A stretch of 64,000 nucleotides of DNA. It comes from Eurosta solidaginis (lineage: Eukaryota > Arthropoda > Insecta > Diptera > Tephritidae). Under the pieces are notes generated by a model. That model was not told where the DNA came from. It did no database searches and saw only the letters and a program-made list of their open reading frames with translations. Each line of letters starts with the position of its first letter. Within the stretch, counting starts at the first letter, position 1. The translations under genes and the position numbers were made by a program. The DNA lies in NCBI RefSeq assembly GCF_040869045.1, contig NC_090319.1, forward strand, positions 242,723,832 to 242,787,831. Direction: 5' to 3'. Below are positions 33,166 through 45,120 of the stretch, piece by piece.

Positions 33166-33832
33166 CGTGGTAGACCCGGTCATATAAACAGTACAAAAAA
33201 GTTTCAGATTAAGACTCAAACTTTTAACCGTGAAGCGACCATCCGTTGAAATGTAGGGAAACACCTTAGCTTCTCTTCTGGGTATGGATTCTGTAACTGT
33301 GGGTTTTAAAGTATATCTACACAAACAATTGTTTAAACTTTGAAATTCTGATTCTGTAAAGGAAAACTGTGAGAAAGAAAACTCACTGAAAAACACTTAG
33401 TGAGTTTCCTTGGCAACCAGTGTGCACTATTGTGACATTCAAAACTCATACGCACTATTACAGAATTACTTTTTTGTTTTAATAGCTTTGGTTTTCTTTT
33501 AATAGCTTTGGTAGACACTTTCCCACTGACACATGACTTTTACATTCATCGCTCATTCAGCAAAACAATGTGAACAATACCTTGCAGAATCACATGGAAA
33601 TTTAAAGTGTCAATTTTGTTTGCAAGTGAGTTTACAATCAGTGTCCTTTTTCAGCTTGTCACAGTTAGAGAATCCAGCCCCTGTTTACGCAGATACTCCA
33701 TTCTCTATGTTACGTAAATTTTTCTAATAATAAAATTTTTTAAAAACAAACGCATCTAAAATGTACAAAGTGAACATTTTTTGTACTCTTTGGTGTCTGC
33801 ATTACTTTTGGGTTGACTCAAATTGAGACCAA
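33166..33832. other. No gene seen
   Basis: Contains small open frames on both strands (33043-33396, 33333-33518, 33533-33727) without recognisable domains. TAATAGCTTTGGT is repeated at 33480-33512. Confidence 0.45.
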
Positions 33833-34505
33833 AACAAGTAAGGTTGTATAAGTTCGGGTGTAACCGCAAATTATATACCTACTCAACGTGAGTGTCAATT
33901 GTACAGTTTATTTCAGATAAATGGCTTTTATAATCCTACTGAGGCATATTTCAAACACAAACTATTCCCGAAAAGTGAAGTAGCCTATGTTTGGGTGTAA
34001 CCGAAGTTGGGTTTACGCTGCTGTTTATTTCACAAATCTGCATTTTAAGGAAACAACTTTTGTAACATTAGGGTTGATCGTAACGGCATAAACGAATCGA
34101 GATAAATATAGACTTCCATGTATAAAAATGCTCACGATGAAAAAAGGAACTGATTTGGCCAAGTCCGTCCGTCCGTCCGTCTGTCTGTGATCACGATAAC
34201 TTGAGTAAATATGGAGGTATCTTATGAAATAGGGTATATGGGTTCCTTGGCACTCATCTTCCATCGCTGTTTAAAATGAGCGAAATCGGATGATATTGGT
34301 TATCACTACACTTTTTATATATATGTGTAACATTTTGGAAAATACAAAAAACCTGACTATTTAGTGTATAATACACATGGAATGTTGACATTTGAGCAAG
34401 GCCACTTTTACTAGAAAAATCTCTTTTTATAAACCTAACATATCGAGCCATAACCGCAGAAAGGGCTTAACCGGCATAAACAAAATTGTTCAGTAGACGC
34501 TTTTT
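33833..34505. mobile_element. HINE-like fragments in both orientations
   Basis: 33833-33890 is an inverted tail (AACAAGTAAGG, then AGTTCGGGTGTAACCG). 33985-34020 holds a second scrap (GGGTGTAACCGAAGTT). 34075-34440 is a plus-strand left part of the second subfamily: AACGAATCGAGATAAATATAG, GTCCGTCCGTCCGTCTGTCTG, ACGATAACTTGAGTAAAT, AACATTTTGGAAAATAC. It is cut just before the complete copy at 34506. Confidence 0.7.
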
Positions 34506-34647
34506 TTATACTCAGTTGAGCGGAGCTCACAGAGTATATTAAGTTTGATTGGATAACGGTTGGTTGTACATATATAAAGGAATCGAGATAGATATAGACT
34601 TCCATATATCAAAATAATCAGGATCGAAAAAAAATTTGATTGAGCCA

Positions 34648-34690
34648 TGTCCGTCCGTCCGTCCGTCCGTCCGTCCGTCCGTCCGTCCGT
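34648..34690 (+). repeat. GTCC microsatellite
   Basis: About ten tandem GTCC units in the leader of the HINE-like element. Shorter runs occur at the same place in the copies at 34160, 42120, 51990 and 58024, so the array length varies between copies. Confidence 0.9.
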
Positions 34691-35859
34691 TAACACGATA
34701 ACTTGAGTAAATTTTGAGGTATCTTGATGAAATTTGGTATGTAGGTTCCTGAGCACTCATCTCAGATCGCTATTTAAAATGAACGATATCGGACTATAAC
34801 CACGCCCACTTTTTCGATATCGAAAATTTCGAAAAACCGAAAAAATGCGATAATTCATTGCCAAAGGCGGTTAAAGCGATGAAACTTGGTAGATGGGTTG
34901 AAGTTATGACGCAGAATAGAAAATTAGTAAGATTTTGGACAATGGGCGTGGCACCGCCCACTTTTACAATAAGGTAATTTAAAAGTTTTGCAAGCTGTAA
35001 TTTGGCAGCCGTTGAAGATATCATGATGAAATTTGGCAGGAACGTTACTACTATTACTCTATATGTGCTAAATAAAAATTAGCAAAATTGGATGAAGAAC
35101 CCGCCCACTTTTTAAAAAATTTTTTTTTTAATTCAAATTTTAACAAAAAATTTAATATCTTTACTGTATATAAGTAAATTAAGTCAAAATTCAACTCCAG
35201 TAATGATATGATGCAACAAAATACAAAAATAAAAGAAAATTTCAAAATGGGCGTGGCTCCGCCCATTTTCATTTAGTTTGTCTAGAATACTTTTATTGCC
35301 ATAAGTCGAACAAAAATTTACCAATCCTTCTCAAATTTGGTAGGAGCATAGACTCTATGACGGTAACTGTTCTCTGTGAAAATGGGCGAAATCGGTGGAA
35401 GCCACGCCCAGTTTTTATACACAGTCCACCGTCTGTCCTTCCGCTCGGCCATTAACACAATAACTTGAGCAAAATCCGATATATCTTTACTAAACTTAGC
35501 CCACGTACTTACCTGAGCTCACTTTTTCTTGGTATAAAAAATGGGCGAAATCTGACCATAACCACGCCCACTTTATCGATATCGAAAATTACGAAAAATG
35601 AAAAAAATGACATAATTCTATACCAAATACGAAAAAAGGGATGAAACATGGTAACTGGATTGGTTTATTGACGCAAAATATAACTTTGGAAAAAACTTTG
35701 TAAAATGGGTGTGACACCTACCATATTAAGTAGAAGAAAATGAAAAAGTTCTACAAGGCGAAATCAACAGCCCTTGGAATCTTGGCGGGAATACTGTTAG
35801 TGGTATTGCATATATAATTTAATTAGCAGTACCCGACAGATGATTTTCTGGATCACCTG

Positions 35860-37710
35860 GTCCACATTTTGGTCGATATGGCGAGAACGCCTTCACATAT
35901 ACATCTAAGGGCCACTCGCTTTTAAAACCCTCATTAATACCTTTAATTTGATATCCATATCGTACAAAAACATACCAGAGTCACCCCTGTCCCACCCTAA
36001 TGGCGATATCTCGAAAAGGCGTCCACCTATAGACCTAATGCCCCCTCCCTCCTAAAATGCTCAGTAACACCTTTCGTTTGATACCCATATCGTACAAACA
36101 TTCTAGAGTCACCCCTGGCCCACCCTAATGGCGATATCTCGAAAAGGCGTCCACCTATGGACCTAGTGTCCACTCCCTCTTAAAATGCTCAGTAACACCT
36201 TTCGTTTGATACCCATATCGTACAAACATTCTAGAGTCACCCCTGGCCCACCCTAATGGCGATATCTCGAAAAGGCGTCCACCTATAGACCTAATGCCCA
36301 CTCCCTCTTAAAATACTCATTACCACCTTTCATTTGATACCCATATCGTACAAACACATTCTAGAGTCACCCTGGCCCACCCTAATGGCGATATCTCGAA
36401 AAGGCGTCCACCTATAGACCTAATGCCCACTCCCTCTTAAAATGCTCAGTAACACCTTTCGTTTGATACCCATACCGTACAAACATTCTAGAGTCACCCT
36501 TGGTCCAGCTTTATGGCGATATCTCGAAAAGGCGTCCACCTATAGAACTAAGGATTACTCCCTTTTAAAATACTCATTACCACCTTTCATTTGATACCCA
36601 TATCGTACAAACACATTCTAGAGTCACCCTGGCCCACCCTAATGGCGATATCTCGAAAAGGCGTCCACCTATAGACCTAATGCCCACTCCCTCTTAAAAT
36701 GCTCAGTAACACCTTTCGTTTGATACCCATATCGTACAAACATTCTAGAGTCACCCTTGGTCCACCTTTATGGCGATATCTCGAAAAGGCGTCCACCTAT
36801 AGAACTAAGGATTACTCCCTTTTAAAATACTCCTTACCACCTTTCATTTGATACCCATATCGTACAAACACATTCTAGAGTCACCCCTGGCCCACCCTAA
36901 TGGCGATATCTCGAAAAGGCGTCCACCTATAGACCTAATGCCCACTCCCTCTTAAAATGCTCTGTAACACCTTTCGTTTGATACCCATATCGTACAAACA
37001 TTCTAGAGTCACCCCTGGCCCACCCTAATGGCGATATCTCGAAAGGGCGTCCACCTATAGACCTAATGCCCACTCCCTCTTAAAATGCTCAGTAACACCT
37101 TTCGTTTGATGCACATATCGTACAAACACATTCCAGAGTCACCCCTGGCCCACCCTAATGACGATATCTCGAAAAGGCGTCCACCTATAGACCTCATGCC
37201 CACTCCCTCTTAAAATGCTCAGTAACACCTTTCGTTTGATACCCATACCGTACAAACATTCTAGAGTCACCCCTGGCCCACCCTAATGGCGATATCTAAA
37301 TAAGGCGGCCACCTATAGACCTAATGCCCACTCCCTCTTAAAATGCTCAGTAAAACCTTTCATTTGATTCCCATATCGTACAAACACATTACACACGATA
37401 TCTCGAAACGGCGTCCACCTATGGAACTAAGGATCACTCCTTTTCAAAATACTCATTAACAGCTTTCATTTGATACCCATATCGTACAAACACATTATAG
37501 AATCACCCCTGGTCCACCTTAATGGGGACATCTCGAAAAGGCGTCCACCGATAGACCTAAGGCCCACTCCCTCTTAAAATGCTCAGTAACACCTTTCATT
37601 TGATACCCATATCGTACAAACAAATTCTAGAGTCAGCCCTGGTCTACCTTTATGGCGATATCCCTAAATGGCGTTCATCCATAGAACTATGGCCTCCTCT
37701 CTCTTAAAAT
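35860..37710 (+). repeat. Internal minisatellite, about 15 units of 128-131 bp
   Basis: Unit markers are CATTTGATACCCATATCG, ATTCTAGAGTCACCC and GCGATATCTCGAAAAGGCG, the last recurring at about 36005, 36131, 36260, 36388, 36512, 36645, 36773, 36903, 37031 and 37162. Two variants alternate irregularly: one with AAAATGCTCAGTAACACC and a 2-3 bp shorter AAACATTCTAG, the other with AAAATACTCATTACCACC and AAACACATTCTAG. The first and last units are the most diverged, as usual in arrays homogenised from the middle. Confidence 0.9.
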
Positions 37711-37861
37711 ACTCTTTAATACCTTTCATTTGATACACATCACATGTTATACAACCACATTCCAGGGTTACCCCAGATTGATTTTCCTTATTTTGTCTCC
37801 ATAGCTCTCAACTGAGTATGTTATGTTCGGTTACACCCGAACTTAGCCTTCCTTACTTGTT

Positions 37862-40111
37862 GTATTTATATTGCGATTACTTTAGATAGTAACATGAAAG
37901 TTGGTGTGTATATAAGACTATATAATTGACGTATACTAATGTGGGATTTTTTGCATTTCTTTAATAATAATGGCGCATATGTCGCTTACGCCCTTTTTGC
38001 TTTCCAAAAAAAAAAAAAAGACTTCATTACTTGAAAGTGTCGGTTAAGCCAAAACTAAACTAATAAAAAATACTCATTTGAAAACAATGAAAACAGTGGT
38101 TGGTGATGCAGATCAATGTTTTTATTCAGATTTCGAGACGGAATTCATATTTAAAGATGCAGACTGATTAACAAATATTTTGAATTTACAACTAAACTAA
38201 GTTTTTCTAAATAAAAACTATATAACTAAGGTACAATCTATTCATTTCACATTGCCATCTTCTACATCAGTAACTGGTAATGTATCTGTGATAAAAGAGT
38301 TGTGTTTTAAGTTGAGGTACTCTCTGTGGAAAATTTCGGGAATTATAATTTTATCACAAAATGTTTTCAAATCTTAATAATTTAACGATGAAATTCTCTG
38401 TAAGCTCCTGTATAATCTGAAGTAGAAGGTCCCTACTTTCGTAGAAGTCTTATGGGTAGTGGTTTCGGTATCCTCCTACCTCGTTTCCTAACAGTAGTAT
38501 ATTGTTCAATTATTACTTCTGAAGAATCGGTGTCGCTGTATGGAACTAGTGCAACTTTATTTAAAATCTGCAACAATCATCTGGCTATATTCATTATAAT
38601 CTTTATTAAGAAAAATCTTAATCTAAAAAATAATCATCTGTGTTTGCAAGAAGTCCATATTTAAATTAAAAACACGAAAATTACAAAACATGCATACCAA
38701 AATGTAAAAACTTTGTATTAAAATTACAAAATTTTCGCGAAAAAAAGGCTTAACCTACACATTGCGAGCACAAAAAAATATAAGCAGAGTGTTTTGTGCA
38801 CTTGAGCCAAAATTGGCTTATCTATAACTTCGTATCGGTATTTCGTAGGACCTAAATTTTTTTGGAGCTGGTGCATATGGTGATGGCCTTTCGGTTTCCA
38901 TCAAAAATAAAAAATTCAAAATAATGTCGGTTAAGCCCTTTATACGGTTATAGCTCGATATGTATCGAAATTTTCTACGATGGATTTATTTTTTTTGAGG
39001 TCCTAGAAATATTATGTACCGCTTGATGAAAATAGGGGCGTGGGGTGGCACCTACCAATTAAAAAAGACTGTTTCCCAATATTCTCTTACAACAAAACTT
39101 GGTAAGTGAAATATCACTGATACAGAACTATTTTTCGCTAAGATGGAGCTTATTAATCTAGTATACGACCCATTTAAACATCTCTTATATAAAAGCGAGT
39201 GTGGTCCGATTTTTTCTAGATATATATCCTGCTATAAAAAATCATATACGATTATTCCCAATTTTATTACGATATTTTGGCTTTTCTTCGATTTATGGCT
39301 CTGTAAACAGAAAATTAGTCAAAAAAGGGACAGTGCTACACCCATTTTCAAAAATTTTACATATGACTTGAAAAAAAAGTTATTTTATTTAAAAAAACAA
39401 AAACTTCCGTTTGACCTAAAAAATGTATATGAGCGTATTAAAAGCAGTTTCCTCCATTTCATTTAACCAATTTTCTTTGCCAACAAACGGTTTGGTTTAC
39501 ATAACGGGTAAACAAACTCTAGATTCCGGATTATTTTTTAGGGCTGCATATGTAATCTTGGGTACTTTAATAAAAGATAAAGGCCTCTTTTATTTTACAA
39601 TTTCAAGAATCCATCTAATTGATTTTTATAACTATTAGAACCGAAGTTGCAATGTAGCATTCAATTGTCCCTCTCGTTATGATGGAACACCCCATATACA
39701 TTAAATACATAAAAATAGGTAAATGTTTCATAGAAAGCTTCGCAATTTACAAATAAAATCAAAGCAACTTTAGCTTTTCATAATTTACCATAATTATCGA
39801 TCCACATTAATGCATTCTCTTTAAAGGTGCTTCCATAAAATTGTGTTTATTTTTTCAAAATAGATCCCTTTATTTTATTTCATTTATTTGATTATTTTGT
39901 GAGTCGCCATATTGTTTGGATAGTTCTCCGATTGATTTAATGCACTTGAATATTATAATAAACACCCAAATGGAAACTTCAATACAACTACCAAAGTCAA
40001 AAACAGATTACAACCAAATTTAATATACACACACATATATATATAAACAGCACGGAAGGTAGTGGGGACCACGAAGACAGCATATGCTGCGAATCATCAA
40101 CCGCACTAGTA
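37862..40111. other. No gene seen
   Basis: AT-rich. 38930-39400 has phrases distantly like the HINE-like family (GGGGCGTGGGGTGGCACC) and is probably decayed repeat. Open frames 38452-38664, 39143-39466 and 39423-39638 show no domain. Confidence 0.45.
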
Positions 40112-41095
40112 ATGGCCGAGACACAATGAAGTTTTTCATATAGATGCGTTCAGCACAATCTTATGCATTGTGAGTAGCTTACACGTATGTATTTTTATGG
40201 ATAACGGCAGACCGAGTGACACTAGCGCCATCTGACATAAAAAAGTAGCATCTTACAACTTTTGTTGCAAGCAAAGCATAGGAAGAAGAATTTGACATTT
40301 GATTTGGATAAGGGTGCTTTCACACTTTGGAAGTGAAATTATTTGTCCCACCTGTTGGTACTTTTCTTAAATTTTTCACAGTTAAAATTTGCAATTTAAA
40401 AAAATGAATAGAACACAATATATGTTAGCAAGTATTTTTCTTGTATAGTGAGAATGTTTATAACAGTGATTTGCGAAATTGTTTATGTGAATGCGCAAGG
40501 CGAAATAAACTTCAACTGTCAAGTCTGAAAATCCTTCATATTTACAAACGCAACATCTTGCGTGATTGTGGCGATGTTACTGGCATTTATAAGATTTCGC
40601 TGAACGCATCTATATGAAAAACTTGCATTGTGTCTCGGCCATCACATCGTCACAATCACCCATGATGTTGCAATTGTAATTATGAAGGAACTTCAGACTT
40701 GGCAATTGAAATTTATTTCGCCTTGCCCTTTCACCTAGAATATCAGGGTTATAAGTATTCTCACTACACAGGTATATATTTTCTAACATATTTTGTGTCC
40801 TATTCATTTGTTAAATTGCAGTTTTTAACTATGAAACATATTAGAAAAGTTACCAACGGAAATTTACCAAGTGGAAAAATAATTACACTTGCAAAGTGTG
40901 AAAGCACCAAAGCTAATGTTAAATTCTTCTTCTTATGTTTTGTTGCAACAAAAGTTGGAAGATAACTACTTTTTCATGTCAGATGGCGCAGGTGTCGTTC
41001 GATCTGCCATTCTCCATAAAAATATAAGTAATCTACTGATAATACATAAGATTGTGTTAAACGCATCTACATATATGAGAAACTGCTTATTGGAC
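40112..41095. mobile_element. 1-kb inverted repeat built from a TIR element
   Basis: 40112-40640 is a unit with inverted ends: ATGGCCGAGACACAATG and CATATAGATGCGTTCAGC on the left, GCTGAACGCATCTATATG and CATTGTGTCTCGGCCAT on the right. 40643-41095 is the body of the same unit again in reverse (for example CATCTGACATAAAAAAGTAG at 40230 against TTTTTCATGTCAGATGGCG at 40968, and GAAAGCACC at 40900 against GGGTGCTTTC at 40312), ending in GATTGTGTTAAACGCATC. No protein is encoded. Confidence 0.8.
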
Positions 41096-41976
41096 GGTGC
41101 TTTAAAGATGAAGTAAGTGGCGCACAGTGGTTTGAGTTGTATCCCTGACAAAAGACAAATTTTTTATATCTACATGCCTGAAATTTAAATATGCATACAT
41201 AACTTGTAATTAAACGTTTTAAGGTTCCCAAATTTAGATTTTACAACGTTTAAATTGAAGAAGTTCTGAAATTATAACTCTCACTAACAACGATAATCTT
41301 GGCAATTGAAGGCAAAATTAAAGAAATTTCGAAATTGTTATCAATTTATTATTGACAACCAACATACTTACATATTACGATACGAGTAACTACAAGTACC
41401 TTGCTCAAGAACCGGATATTATTCCTAGTCGATTGCCTCGTACAAGTACTCCCTTGGGTATAGTGTACGTGGGTACAGTATCAAGGTATCGATAACGCAC
41501 TTCAAGTGTGTTTTTGTAATATTTGATCTGACAGTTCCTACCAAATTTTATTTTAAGATCTGCAACATTCGGCAATTTTATGTACCCGTATAAAAATGCC
41601 CGAGAAGGCTTCGAATTCTTCTAAACTAACCAAGCGCGCGTATTCATTTCAGTATCAAGAATTTGAAACTCCAGTTAAGTACAGTAAAACGTTTGACAAA
41701 GTAAATGGAGTAAATGAACCACTGAAAAAAAATTTTGCATTCACTTTACTGAATTTTTTTACGTTCACCATCATCCAATGGTTTTATTATATGTAAGTAA
41801 CGGATCAATTTTTATAAGTTTTAATGATTTCTTTAATGAAGATGATACGAGTAAATTCGAGTGCAATACGATACGAGCAAGTAGCGAGTATGTACATTCG
41901 AATACAATATTACATCGCACCAACACTACTTACTCACCCATATATACTTGTAACATTTTAGACCTTTATTGTATAA
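41096..41976. other. No gene supported
   Basis: The small open frame 41596-41796 starts MPEKASNSSKLTKRAYSFQY; I recognise no family and its end runs into AT-rich sequence. Words such as CGATACGAG recur at 41377, 41853 and 41870. Confidence 0.35.
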
Positions 41977-44900
41977 TTATACTCAGTGGAGCAGAGCTCA
42001 CCAAGTATATTAACTTTGATTGGATAACGGTTGGTTGTACAGGTATAAAGGAATCGAGATAGATATAGACTTCCATATATCAAAATCATCAGTATCGAAA
42101 AAAAATTCGATTCAGCCATGTCCGTCCGTCCGTCCGTTAACACGATAACTTGAGTAAATTTTGAGGTATCTTGATGAAATTTGGTACGTGGGTTCCTGGG
42201 CACTCATCTCAGATCGCTATTTAAAATGAACGATATCGGACTATAACCACGCCCACTTTTTCGAAAAAATGCAATAATTCATTACCAAATATGGATAAAG
42301 CGATGAAACTTGGTAGGTGAGTTGAACTTATGACGCAGAATAGAAAAATAGTAACATTTTGGACAATGGGCGTGGCAACGCCCACTTTTAAAAGAAGGTA
42401 ATTTAGAAGTATTGCAAGCTGTAATTTGGCAGTCGTTGAAGATATCATGATGAAATTTGGCAAGAACGTTACTCTTGTTACTATATGTATGCTTAATAAA
42501 AATTAGCAAAATCGGAGAACGACCACGCCCACTTTTTGAAAAAAAATTTTTTTAAGTCAAATTTTAAAAGAAAAGTTAATATCTTTACAGTATATAAGTA
42601 AATTATGTCAACATTCAACTCCAGTGATGATATGGTGCAACAAAATACAAAAATAAAAGAAATTTTCAAAATGGGCGTGGCTCCGCCCTTTCCAATTAAT
42701 TTGTCTAGGATACTTTTAATGCCATATGTCGAACAAAACATTACCAATCCTTGTGAAATTTGGTAGAGGCTTAGATTCTAGGACGATAACTGTTTTCTGT
42801 GAAAAAGGGCGAAATCGGTTGAAGCCACGCCCAGTTTTTATACACAGTCCACCGTCTGTCCTTCCCCTCGGCCGTTAAAATGCTAACTTGAGCAAAAATC
42901 GATATATCTTTACTAAATTCAGTTCACGTACTTACCTGAACTTACTTTATATTGGTGTAAAAAATGGGCGAAATCCGACTATGACCACGCCCACTTTTTC
43001 GATATCGAAAATTAAAAAAATGCCATAATAATATACCAAATACGAAAAAAGGGATGAAACATGGTAATTGGATTGGTCTATTACGCAAAATATAACTTTA
43101 GAAAAAAACTTTGTAAAATGGGTGTGACACCTACCATATTAAGTAGAAGAAAATGAAAAAGTTTTGCAAAAGCCCTTGGAATCTTGGAAGGATAACTGTT
43201 CGGCGTATTACATATATAAATAAAGTAGCGGTACCCGACAGATGATGTTCTGGGTCACCCTGGTCCACGTTTTGGTCGATATCTCGAAAACGCCTTCACA
43301 TATAGCACTACCACCACTTCCTTTTAAAACCCTCATTAGTACCTTTAATTTGATACCCATATCATACAAACACATTATAGAGTCACCCCTGGTCCACCTT
43401 TATGGCGATATCTCGAAAAGGTGTCCACCTATACAACTAAGGCCCACTCCATTTTAAAATACTCATTATCACCTTTCGTTTGATACCCATATCGTACAAA
43501 CAAATTCTAGAGTCACCCTTGGGCCACCTTTATGGCGATATCTCGAAAAGGCGTCCACCTATAGAACTAAGGCCCACTCCCTTGCAAAATACTTATTAAC
43601 ACCTTTCATTTGATACCCATATCGTACAAACCAATTCTAGAGTCAGCCCTGGTCCACCTTTATGGCGATATTCCGAAAAGGCGTCCACCCATAGAACTAA
43701 TGCCCACTCCGTTTTAAAATACTCATCAACACCTTTCGTTTGATACCCATATTGTACAAACGCATTCTAGAGTCACCCCTGGTCCACGTTTATGCTGATA
43801 TCCCGAAAAGGCGTCCATCCATAGAACTAAGGCCCGTCCGCTTTTAAAATACTTATTAACGCCTTTCGTTTGATACCCATATTGTACAAACGCATTCTAG
43901 AGTCACCCCTGTCCACGTTTATGGCGATATCCCGAAAAGGCGTCCACCCATAGAACTAAGGCATATTATCTTTTAAAATACTCATTAACACTTTTCATTT
44001 GATACCCATATCGTAAAAACAAATTCTAGAGTCACCCGTGGTCCACCTTTATGGCGATATCTCGAAAAGGCGTCCACCTATAGAACTAATGCCCACTCCC
44101 TTTTAAAATACTTATTAACACCTTTCATTTGATACCCATATCGTACAAACCAATTCTAGAGTCAGCCCTGGTCCACCTTTATGGCGATATCTCGAAAAGG
44201 CGTCCAACCATAGAACTAATGCCCACTCCGTTTTAAAATACTCATCAAAACCTTTCGTTTGATACCCATATTGTACAAACGTATTCTAGAGTCACCCCTG
44301 ATCCACGTTTATGGCGATATCTCGAAAAGGCGTCCACTTATAGGTTTAAGGTCCACTCCCTTTTAAAATACTCATTAACACCTTTCATTTGCTACCCATA
44401 TCCCACAAAAAAATTCTAGAGTCACCCTGGTCCACCATTATGGCGATATCTCGAAAGGGCGCCCATCTATAGAACTAAGGCCCACTCCCTTTTAAAATAT
44501 TCATTAACACTTTTCATTTGATATCCATATTGTACAAACGCATTCTAGAATCACCCCTGGTCCACGTTTATGTTGATATCCCGAAAAGGCGTCCATCCAT
44601 AGAACTAAGGCCCGTTCCCTTTTAAAATACTTATTAACGCCTTTCGTTTGATACCCATATTGTACAAAAGCATTCTAGAGTCACCCCTGGTCCACCTTTA
44701 TGGCGATATCTTGAAAAGGCGTCCACCTATAGAACTAAGGCCCACGCCCTTTTAAAATACTCATTAACACCTTTCATTTGATACCCATATTGTACAAACG
44801 CATTCTAGAGTCACCCCTGGTCCACGTTTATAGCGATATCACGAAAAGGCGTACACCCATAGAACTAAGGCATATTCCCTTTTAAAATACTCATTAACAC

Positions 44901-45120
44901 CTTTAATTTGATACCCATATCGTATAAACAAATTCTAGTGTCACCGCTGGTCCACCTTTAAGGCGATATCTCGAAAAGGCGTCCACCTATAAAACTAAGG
45001 CCCACGCCCTTTTAAAATACTCATTAAAACCTTTCATTTGATACCCATATAGTACAAACAAGTTCTAGAGTCACCCCTGGTCCACCTTTATGGCGATATC
45101 TCGAAAAGGCGTTCACCTAT
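41977..45120 (+). mobile_element. HINE-like element, plus-strand half of a tail-to-tail pair
   Basis: Left end TTATACTCAGTGGAGCAGAG, leader, short GTCC run at 42120-42136, modules, then about 15 minisatellite units of about 130 bp from 43260. It stops in the middle of a unit at 45120 with no tail, where an inverted copy begins. Within the array a two-unit block with CATTCTAGA, GTTTATG-TGATATCCCG and AAGGCCCGT recurs at about 43740-43860 and 44530-44640, a sign of block duplication. Confidence 0.85.

Larger units (their letters stand above)
34506..37861 (+). mobile_element. HINE-like GTCC/minisatellite element, most complete copy
   Basis: About 3.36 kb. The left end is TATACTCAGTTGAGCGGAGC. 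Then come a conserved leader (GGAATCGAGATAGATATAG), about ten GTCC repeats (34648-34690), repeated modules with GGGCGTGG and TCGATATCGAAAATT, about 15 minisatellite units (35860-37710), and the tail CTCAACTGAGTATG, hairpin GTTCGG-TTACAC-CCGAAC, CCTTCCTTACTTGTT. The GTCY microsatellite, matching subterminal CTCAG-type motifs and a 3' hairpin are the features described for DINE-1/mini-me (Helentron-derived) elements, and DINE-TR1 elements are known to carry central tandem repeats; I infer kinship. No helicase or other protein is encoded, so it would depend on a partner element. Confidence 0.8.

Noticed and set aside
34490..34760. Open frames with DGRTDGRTDGRTD repeats
   Set aside because: Translations of the GTCC microsatellite in the HINE-like element; the same frame recurs in every copy in line with repeat length.
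35860..37710. CRISPR-like array
   Set aside because: Units are contiguous tandem repeats without unique spacers, in a eukaryotic context.
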